Shown here: piece after piece, positions 1 to 5,038 of the stretch
Position numbering within the stretch: the first letter of the stretch is position 1
Layout: every line of letters begins with the position of its first letter
Source: an uncultured Clostridia bacterium
GTDB taxonomy: Bacteria; Bacillota; Clostridia; Oscillospirales; Oscillospiraceae
DNA: 7,029 nucleotides
Direction: 5' to 3'
Assembly: GCA_945910975.1 (NCBI GenBank)
Contig: CAMDZY010000086.1
Location: 1 to 7,029 of the forward strand
Notes under the pieces: model-generated
What the model saw: only the letters and a program-made list of their open reading frames with translations
What the model was told of the DNA's origin: nothing
Databases searched by the model: none
Position numbers and translations under genes: made by a program

Positions 1-7
1 CGGCAAT

Positions 8-55
8 GTTCTTCCGCGAGGAAGAACTCTGTCGAAAAACGAAGTTTTTCGGCAG
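8..55. repeat. Two adjacent intergenic palindromes (hairpins)
   Basis: Two inverted repeats lie side by side. Positions 8-15 (GTTCTTCC) pair perfectly with 20-27 (GGAAGAAC) around a GCGA loop. Positions 29-40 (CTGTCGAAAAAC) pair with 44-55 around a GAA loop, 12 pairs with one G-T wobble. Read on the plus strand, GCGA is a GNRA-type tetraloop. The sequence CGGCA occurs at 1-5 and again at 50-54, so another unit of the same kind may lie just left of the window. Neither hairpin is followed by a T-run on either strand, so they do not look like ordinary terminators. They could be a REP-like palindromic repeat, a processing or stabilising 3' structure for the operon ending at 97, or part of a neighbouring transcript. 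No open reading frame of note lies here. Confidence 0.6.
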
Positions 56-61
56 TCTAAC

Positions 62-95
62 TTACGCCCAAGCCTTGTGAAAGGCTTGGGCGTAA
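62..95 (-). terminator. Perfect 15-bp hairpin after the siroheme operon
   Basis: Positions 62-76 (TTACGCCCAAGCCTT) are exactly complementary to 81-95, with a 4-base loop (77-80). The hairpin starts one base after the stop codon of the minus-strand siroheme synthase gene (97-99), which is where an operon-end structure is expected. The minus-strand sequence after it (GTTAGACTGCC) has no U-run, and the plus-strand side has only a weak ATTATTTG. It may therefore be a transcript-stabilising or Rho-associated 3' structure rather than a classical intrinsic terminator. The stem itself is certain; its role is inferred from position. Confidence 0.5.
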
Positions 96-96
96 A

Positions 97-2124
97 TTAT
101 TTGTGATGATCGTTTAAAATTGTCTGCACCATATCCGTAACGGTAGCCGCCGGGGAAATCAGGCAGGGGGCAGTGGTGTGCGCAGAGAGTGAACTTGCGG
201 TCGAATTGCCGATACATACGCATCGGACACCGGTGGGAAGATTGCCGTATTGCTGAAAAAAGAAGTCGACACCGCTGCCGCTGGAGAATGTGAGATAATC
301 CAAATGGGGCAAGGGGGAAAGTGCGCCGATGGCGTGCAATTCATAAATCGGAATGTCCTGCACTGTGCAACCGGCACGCCTTAGCAGCTCCGGCAGCAAA
401 GCTGTTCCGATGGAGGAACGCAGCAGGTTGATTTTTTCGTCCTTCGCAACGGTTTTTATAAGTGCCTTGGCCAGCGCTTCTCCGGTGAAGACTTCGGGAC
501 AGACGCTTGCTGCCACACCGTATGCTTGCAGCGTCTTAGCGGTGGCAGCGCCGATGACCGCAAAATGATAGCCTGTGCAATGCGCGGCGTCCGGGAATTG
601 CTGAAAAAATGTATGCACGCCGTTGGCACTGGTGAATACCAGCCAACAAGGCGGTTGCGGGAGCGAAAAGGGGAGCGGGCGAGCCGTAGTGCGCGAGATC
701 CAATGTGTTTTTGCGCCCAAGGCCTGCAAAAGCTGCTGCTGCTTGGCGGCAACGGCCTTTGTTCCGGTTATGCCGATGTGCAGCCCCGCAAGGGGTGCAG
801 CGCCGACATCCATGGCGGCTACGCTGCCCACCAGAATGATAGCAGGCGGCAAAACTTCCTTTGCCGCTTCTGCCAGCCGGTAAAGCGGCGCGCGGATTTG
901 GGCAGGATTTTGCGTGTTGCCGCCGGAAAGCACTGCGGCGGGTGTATCACCGGGCATTCCGGCGGCCAAAAGACGTGACACAATTTCGGGCAGCTGCCGC
1001 AGTCCCATCAAAAATACCAGTGTACCGGGCAGCTTTGCAAGTGTGTCAAAATTCGCGGGCAAACCGTCCGGTGTGTCTGCTGTGTGTGCGGTAATAATGT
1101 GCAGCGCTTGGCTTTGACCACGGTGGGTAACAGGTATCCCGGCTTCTGCTGGGATCCCAATGGCAGAGGGAATGCCCGGAATTTCCGTGCAGGGTATCCC
1201 GGCGGCCTGTAGCGCTAGCATTTCCTCGCCGCCTCTGCCGAACAGATACGGATCGCCGCCCTTGAGGCGCACAACGCGCAGACCGGACTGCGCCAATTCG
1301 ATGAGCTTTTGGTTGATTTCTGCCTGCGCCGCCGCGTGGTGTCCGCTCCGCTTGCCCATATAAATGCGCAAAGCGCTCTCCGGCGCGGCATCCGGCAGCG
1401 CCGGGTCGATCAGATCGTCATAAACGACCGCCTGGCACTGCTGTAGTGCGCGGAGGCCACGCACGGTGATCAAGTCTGCCTTGCCGCAGCCTGCACCGAC
1501 CAGCGTGACACAGCCGGATCGCGTGCAGCGGGCATCTGTTTCCTCCAAATTCAACGGCGCGCCCTTTGCAATGCAGGCATCCAACAGCTCACGCAGAATA
1601 CCGGCACGCTGCGCGGGCGAAATCAGCTGATTTTTTAGCCGGGCGCGCTGCTCCTCCAGATAGTCCAATATGGAATCCAATTGCGCCGGGAGCAGCGCTT
1701 GCAGCTGCTCTTTAAAGTAGCTTGCCGCCGTGGGACTGGCGCCGCCGGTGGAAATTCCGGCGGAAAAATTGCCTTGCTGTACCAGCGCCGGGAACAAAAA
1801 GCTGCAAGCGTCCGGGGCATCCACAACGTTGACGGGGATGTTCTGCGCTTGACACAGACGGGAGATTTCGCCGTTGACTTTCATGTCGTTGGTCGCTGCA
1901 ATCACCAGTGCCGGGCGTGGCTGTAGATCTGTGGGAAGAAATTTGCGCGTATGCAGCATAAGATTTGGAATTTGCACGATTTCCGGCAACAATTCCGGCG
2001 CGACGACAACGATATTTGCGCCGTAAGGAAGTAATTTTTTGAGCTTGCGCAGCGCCACGTGCCCGCCGCCGACAATCAAAACCCGCTTGCCGGTCAAATC
2101 TACAAACAATGGAAAGTAGGGCAT
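97..2124 (-). CDS. Trifunctional siroheme synthase fusion (Met8-CobA-HemD)
   Basis: This 675-residue cytoplasmic enzyme should convert hydroxymethylbilane to siroheme. Residues 1 to about 195 are a Met8/CysG N-terminal precorrin-2 dehydrogenase/ferrochelatase: dinucleotide-binding VGGGHVA (18-24), AATND (76-80), NVVDAPDACSF with D102 matching catalytic Asp104 of Salmonella CysG, and STGGASP (125-131). Residues about 204-440 are an SAM uroporphyrinogen-III C-methyltransferase (CobA): VGAGCGKADL, VVYDDL with D236, GKRSG with K258, RLKGGDPYLFGRGGEE (286-301), PGIPSA, VFLMGL with M373. These fit Asp248, Lys270 and Met382 of CysG. Residues about 447-675 are uroporphyrinogen-III synthase (HemD): VFTSANGV, AVIGAATAKTL, LTFSSGSGVDFF, CIGNSTA. 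The domain order is the reverse of the pathway order. CysG itself lacks the HemD part. The start is ATG 2124, preceded by AAAGGAGG at 7-8 nt; it overlaps the ATPase end by 25 nt. T126 replaces the CysG phosphoserine Ser128. Function is confident; whether the product flows to siroheme or cobalamin is inferred. Confidence 0.95.
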   Translation of the reverse strand: MPYFPLFVDLTGKRVLIVGGGHVALRKLKKLLPYGANIVVVAPELLPEIVQIPNLMLHTRKFLPTDLQPRPALVIAATNDMKVNGEISRLCQAQNIPVNVVDAPDACSFLFPALVQQGNFSAGISTGGASPTAASYFKEQLQALLPAQLDSILDYLEEQRARLKNQLISPAQRAGILRELLDACIAKGAPLNLEETDARCTRSGCVTLVGAGCGKADLITVRGLRALQQCQAVVYDDLIDPALPDAAPESALRIYMGKRSGHHAAAQAEINQKLIELAQSGLRVVRLKGGDPYLFGRGGEEMLALQAAGIPCTEIPGIPSAIGIPAEAGIPVTHRGQSQALHIITAHTADTPDGLPANFDTLAKLPGTLVFLMGLRQLPEIVSRLLAAGMPGDTPAAVLSGGNTQNPAQIRAPLYRLAEAAKEVLPPAIILVGSVAAMDVGAAPLAGLHIGITGTKAVAAKQQQLLQALGAKTHWISRTTARPLPFSLPQPPCWLVFTSANGVHTFFQQFPDAAHCTGYHFAVIGAATAKTLQAYGVAASVCPEVFTGEALAKALIKTVAKDEKINLLRSSIGTALLPELLRRAGCTVQDIPIYELHAIGALSPLPHLDYLTFSSGSGVDFFFQQYGNLPTGVRCVCIGNSTASSLSAHTTAPCLISPAATVTDMVQTILNDHHK

Positions 2125-2894
2125 GGGGATTCCTCCTTTAAGGAACTGTAATATTGAACACCTTGCGGCGTTTCCATGCGATGCACGGCCACTTGGAACA
2201 CACGCTCCAGCACGCCGCTCTCAAAAACGGCTTGCGGCGTGTCGCAGCATTGCAGCCTGCCATCGCACAGCACGGCCACGCGATCAGCGCTGCGCAGCGC
2301 CAACGACAAATCATGCAGCACCAGCACCACAGCTTTGCCGCTGTGCGCCAAGGAACGTGCCGTTTGTACGGTTTGCAGCTGACGGCGGATGTCCAGATAA
2401 GTGGTTGGCTCATCCATAAACACGGTTTCGGTGTCTTGTGTAAGCGTCATGGCAAGATAAACGCCTTGCTGCTGCCCACCGCTGAGTGTGGCAACGTTGG
2501 CATCCTCGTGCGCGCGGCTCCCGGTGGCATCCATGGCGGCGCGGGCGATTGCCCAGTCGCGCTTGGCGTACTGACGCGGATAGGACAGATAGGGAAACCT
2601 GCCATGCAGCACCATGCGCAGCGCCTGAATGGAGGGCGTGCTGCGGTGCTGACTGAGCAGCGCAGCCTTTTGCGCAATTTCCTTTCGCTTTAACTTTTCA
2701 ACATTCACACCGTCATATAAAACTTCTCCCTGCATTGTCGGCAAAAGGCGCAATGCGGCTTTGAGCAGCGTAGATTTTCCGCTGCCGTTTGGCCCAATCA
2801 GAGCCAACACCTGACCGGGCTGAAAATCCAAAGTGATATCCTGGATGATCGGTGTTTTGTCATATCCGGCGGAAACCGACTGTAATGCGATCAT
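2100..2894 (-). CDS. ABC transporter ATPase, FecE/FepC/BtuD type
   Basis: This 264-residue nucleotide-binding subunit powers an importer of the iron-chelate/heme/cobalamin class from the cytoplasmic side. The Walker A motif is GPNGSGKST (34-42), the Q-loop LLSQHRS (Q82), the signature LSGGQQQ (137-143), Walker B VFMDEP (D161, E162), and the H-loop LVLHDLS (H194). The length and the HGRFPYLS stretch after the Q-loop fit the FecE/BtuD family. The signature tail GQQQG differs from the usual GQRQR. I chose ATG 2894 because GGGGAGG lies 6 nt upstream and the ATG overlaps the permease stop as ATGA; a GTG at 2927 would give 11 extra residues of no clear value. Its 3' end overlaps the siroheme synthase start by 25 nt, carrying that gene's ribosome site. 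It should pair with the permease and binding protein encoded just upstream. Confidence 0.93.
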   Translation of the reverse strand: MIALQSVSAGYDKTPIIQDITLDFQPGQVLALIGPNGSGKSTLLKAALRLLPTMQGEVLYDGVNVEKLKRKEIAQKAALLSQHRSTPSIQALRMVLHGRFPYLSYPRQYAKRDWAIARAAMDATGSRAHEDANVATLSGGQQQGVYLAMTLTQDTETVFMDEPTTYLDIRRQLQTVQTARSLAHSGKAVVLVLHDLSLALRSADRVAVLCDGRLQCCDTPQAVFESGVLERVFQVAVHRMETPQGVQYYSSLKEESPCPTFHCL

Positions 2895-3904
2895 ACGCGT
2901 CCTCCCCTCTGACGGAACAGTAACCACAAAAAGAACGGCGCACCGATGAATGCCAGCACGATGCCGACCGGCAGCTCAAAGGGCGCAAAAGCCGTTCGCG
3001 CCATCAAATCGCAGACGGTAACAAAAAATGCGCCACCGAGTGCCGAACCGACCAGCAGCGGCAAGCTGTTTTCCCCGACCAGACGGCGCATTGCGTTGGG
3101 AATAATCAGCCCGACAAAGCCCAAAAGCCCGGAGAAGCTGACCGCCGCACCGGCCAGCGCCGCCGCCAGTGCCAAAAGCACAAACCGCACCGGCCGCACC
3201 GAAAGCCCCAGGCTTTGCGCCGTGTCACTGCCCAAGGCAAGTACATCCAACTGCCGGGATAAGGAAAATACCAAAAGCAGACTGACCAGAATCAACCCGG
3301 CCGCCGGCGCCAACCGCGCCATGCTCACGCCGGAAAATCCGCCGATTCTAAAGTCGGACACGCCGTTTAATGCATCCGGTACAAGGGTGACAACGGCATC
3401 GATCCCGGCGCTGAGCAGGTTGGAAACGGCGACACCTGCCAAAACCACGGTGGTGCGCGATGCTCTGGTGCGCTGGGACAAACCGACAACCAGCAGCGCC
3501 CCCAAAAGTGCGCCGCTAAAGGCGATCAGCGGCACATATCGCTGTGACAGCGGTGCAATGGCGCAAACCAGCGCCACGGCAAAACCGGCGCTGGAGTTGA
3601 CGCCGATGATACCCGGCGATGCCAGCGGATTATGCAGCACGGTCTGAATGACGGTACCGGACACTGCCAACGCAGCTCCGGCCAGCAGCGATGCACACGT
3701 GCGGGGAAGCCGGCTGTAGCGCACAATTTTTGCGGCGGTGCTTGCCGTGTTCGGACGGCTGAGTGCGGAAAATATCTGCGCAGGGGAGAGGGACACTGCA
3801 CCGGCAGCAAGGCTCCAAAGTGCTGCGCCAAGTGTCAGCAGACACAAAAGCAGCCAAAACAGCCACCTATGCTTCCGGGTAGAGAATGTCTGCAAGCTGC
3901 GCAT
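2891..3904 (-). CDS. FecCD-family ABC importer permease
   Basis: This 337-residue integral membrane protein forms the translocation channel, presumably as a homodimer because only one permease gene is present. It matches the FecCD/BtuC family in length and motifs: RLPR (65-68), SGTVIQ with HNPLASPGIIGV (82-102), LGLSV (232-236), GLLGFVGLIIPNAMRRLVG (259-277), and ELPVGIVLAFIGAPFFLWLL (310-329). Many hydrophobic segments are visible, beginning with residues 14-35, consistent with about ten membrane helices. The usual VPHxxR after FVGL is IPNAMR here, with N270 in the place of His. The start is ATG 3904, preceded by a G-rich GGGGGGAAG, and overlaps the binding-protein gene by 38 nt; the stop overlaps the ATPase start by 4 nt. 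Family assignment is firm. Substrate (iron-siderophore, heme, corrinoid) cannot be decided from the permease. Confidence 0.93.
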   Translation of the reverse strand: MRSLQTFSTRKHRWLFWLLLCLLTLGAALWSLAAGAVSLSPAQIFSALSRPNTASTAAKIVRYSRLPRTCASLLAGAALAVSGTVIQTVLHNPLASPGIIGVNSSAGFAVALVCAIAPLSQRYVPLIAFSGALLGALLVVGLSQRTRASRTTVVLAGVAVSNLLSAGIDAVVTLVPDALNGVSDFRIGGFSGVSMARLAPAAGLILVSLLLVFSLSRQLDVLALGSDTAQSLGLSVRPVRFVLLALAAALAGAAVSFSGLLGFVGLIIPNAMRRLVGENSLPLLVGSALGGAFFVTVCDLMARTAFAPFELPVGIVLAFIGAPFFLWLLFRQRGGRV

Positions 3905-4799
3905 AGGCTTCCCCCCATCTGGCGTTTGGTTTTAAATTAAAGAGCGTCGGATCCATCACATAATACTGCCCCTGCTGCACTGCGCGCAGGGTCGCCCAAG
4001 CGGGGGTGGACAAAAGCGTGCTTTGCAGGATCTCTTCGGCGTCTGCCGGATTGGCGCTTTGCAGAACCACAAAAATATAGTCCGGGTCTGCATCGATAAT
4101 CGCCTCCAGACTGAGCTGCTCCATCAGCGTGTCGTTGCTGTCGGCAATGTTTTCACAGCCCATTTGCTGCAACATTTCGCCAAGCACGGAGCCGCTGCTG
4201 TTTTTCACCTTGCAGCTGCTGCCGGTTGCACGCAGATACAATACGCTGGGGGCGGAACCGTCGGCACGTGCCAAGGCGGCATCTACCTCGGTCTGCACAT
4301 CAAGGCCGTAGGTCGTGTAGTTTTCCGTGCAGCCGGTAAGCTGTGTGCAGATTTTTAGCATACGCAGGTAGTCCGAAAACCCCTCCACCGAAAAATAGGC
4401 GGTGGTAATCCCGGCGTCCTTTAACAATTCCTGCCACTCTATATTGCTTTCTGCTCCGCAGCTGGCCAACACCAAGTCCGGCTCACAGGCAATCAGCGCC
4501 TCTAAACTCAAATTCTTGGAGGTGCCCAGATTGACGACATCCGCGCGCAAAGGCAGGTCAAAATACGTCCAGGTGGCATTGGTCGTGGCAACGATTTGTT
4601 CAGCGCCGCCGGCCAGACACCAGATATCGGCAAAGCTGCCAATCAAGCACGCCACACGGTTGGGCTTGTCCACAGTGATTTCATTTCCCAAGTCGTCGGT
4701 AAAGGTGACACCGGCAGCGACCGGCTCCGGCACAGTCTGCGTGCTGCACGCACAAAACAGCAGACAAATTACCAGACAACAGCAAATCACTCGTTTCAT
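3867..4799 (-). CDS. Substrate-binding lipoprotein, FecB/BtuF-like
   Basis: This 310-residue protein is the extracellular receptor of the importer. It begins with KR and a very Cys-rich hydrophobic signal (residues 4-16); LFCAC gives a plausible lipobox with C18 as the lipidated cysteine, although Phe at -3 is unusual. The mature part fits the helical-backbone metal/chelate receptor fold (Peripla_BP_2/TroA-like): FTDDLGNEITVDKPNRVACL (33-52), KNLSLEALIACEPDLVLAS (95-113), and in the second lobe LSLEAIIDADPDYIFVV (229-245). I chose ATG 4799: AAGGAG lies 6 nt upstream and the signal peptide starts directly there. A TTG at 4886 would extend the frame by 29 residues, but those codons lie in the structured leader. 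It is the first gene of the four-gene operon. Its ligand is unknown; iron chelate, heme or corrinoid are all possible. Confidence 0.92.
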   Translation of the reverse strand: MKRVICCCLVICLLFCACSTQTVPEPVAAGVTFTDDLGNEITVDKPNRVACLIGSFADIWCLAGGAEQIVATTNATWTYFDLPLRADVVNLGTSKNLSLEALIACEPDLVLASCGAESNIEWQELLKDAGITTAYFSVEGFSDYLRMLKICTQLTGCTENYTTYGLDVQTEVDAALARADGSAPSVLYLRATGSSCKVKNSSGSVLGEMLQQMGCENIADSNDTLMEQLSLEAIIDADPDYIFVVLQSANPADAEEILQSTLLSTPAWATLRAVQQGQYYVMDPTLFNLKPNARWGEAYAQLADILYPEA

Positions 4800-4805
4800 A
4801 GCATA

Positions 4806-4811
4806 CTCCTT
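4806..4811 (-). promoter_or_regulatory. Ribosome binding site deciding the binding-protein start
   Basis: AAGGAG on the minus strand lies 6 nt before ATG 4799. It supports this start over the upstream in-frame TTG at 4886. The A-run in front of it (4814-4810) can weakly pair with the U-run at 4825-4820, so access to this site may depend on how the leader folds. Confidence 0.75.
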
Positions 4812-4819
4812 TTTGCAAC

Positions 4820-4913
4820 AAAAAATCCGGCTCGCACGGACAGGGCATAGATATCCCTTTCCGTGCGGAAAGAGAAATCGTTTCAAAGCCCTTCATCGTC
4901 CAGTGCGATCCGG
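4820..4913 (-). promoter_or_regulatory. Structured leader with alternative hairpins and a U-run (candidate attenuator/riboswitch)
   Basis: On the minus-strand transcript, 4913-4898 can pair with 4841-4827: CCGG/CCGG, one mismatch, UCGCAC/GUGCGA, a bulged U at 4902, then GGAC/GUCC. The helix continues after a five-base bulge (4897-4893) with AGGGC/GCCCU (4892-4888 with 4846-4842). Past an internal loop (4887-4880 and 4849-4847) comes a 12-pair stem, 4879-4867 with 4862-4850, closed by a GCAC loop. About 31 pairs in all end one base before UUUUUU (4825-4820). A competing hairpin pairs 4867-4855 with 4845-4833 (12 pairs, one mismatch), reusing the same 3' arm and leaving seven bases before the U-run. 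Mutually exclusive folds, a U-run and a location between promoter and first gene are the hallmarks of transcription attenuation. The ligand or factor is unknown; I see no cobalamin-riboswitch or T-box motif. Confidence 0.6.
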
Positions 4914-4934
4914 CAGATTTCATTTTCTGTGAAT

Positions 4935-4963
4935 ATGATAGCAAAATTGTACGCCTTTGTCAA
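4935..4963 (-). promoter_or_regulatory. Sigma-A type promoter of the importer/siroheme operon
   Basis: On the minus strand, a consensus -35 TTGACA (4963-4958) is separated by 17 nt from -10 TATCAT (4940-4935). Transcription should start near 4928, giving a leader of about 130 nt before ATG 4799. I see no clear Fur-type or DtxR-type palindrome overlapping it. Confidence 0.8.
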
Positions 4964-5006
4964 TGCCGAGCGGGCAAGACATTTTTGGAAAAGCGGGATC
5001 AATGCG

Positions 5007-5038
5007 GCGCAGAGCAGTCAACGGGTGACGCTCCGCGC
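5007..5038 (-). other. Stem-loop overlapping the stop codon of the LRR-SLH gene
   Basis: Positions 5007-5015 (GCGCAGAGC) pair with 5030-5038 (one wobble on the minus-strand RNA), and inside this 5017-5020 (GTCA) pairs with 5026-5029 (TGAC) around ACGGG, with A5016 bulged. This makes about 13 pairs and includes the TGA stop (5020-5018). No U-run follows directly; the nearest is TTTT about 15 nt further on. It may slow or end transcription of the surface-protein gene or protect its 3' end. No other terminator is visible before the next promoter at 4963, so some read-through into the importer operon is possible. Confidence 0.4.

Noticed and set aside
2895..2927. GTG start at 2927 for the ATPase
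   Set aside because: ATG 2894 has GGGGAGG at the right distance and an ATGA overlap with the permease stop; the extra 11 residues do not match the family.
2946..3647. Long plus-strand open frame opposite the permease
   Set aside because: It is a shadow of the permease gene in GC-rich sequence, with low-complexity Ala/Pro/Thr/Lys composition and no ribosome site or family match.
4800..4886. Extended N-terminus of the binding protein from a TTG start at 4886
   Set aside because: The added residues are not signal-like, the codons lie in the folded leader, and ATG 4799 has a good ribosome site and starts directly at a lipoprotein signal.
4681..4923. Leader peptide or small protein starting at ATG 4923 in a third frame
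   Set aside because: There is no ribosome site in front, it runs far into the binding-protein gene out of frame, and the same bases are explained by the RNA structure.
4800..4930. Cobalamin riboswitch, T-box or Fur box ahead of the importer operon
   Set aside because: I looked for the B12 box core, the T-box motif and a Fur/DtxR-type palindrome and found none; the leader is too short for a typical cobalamin riboswitch.
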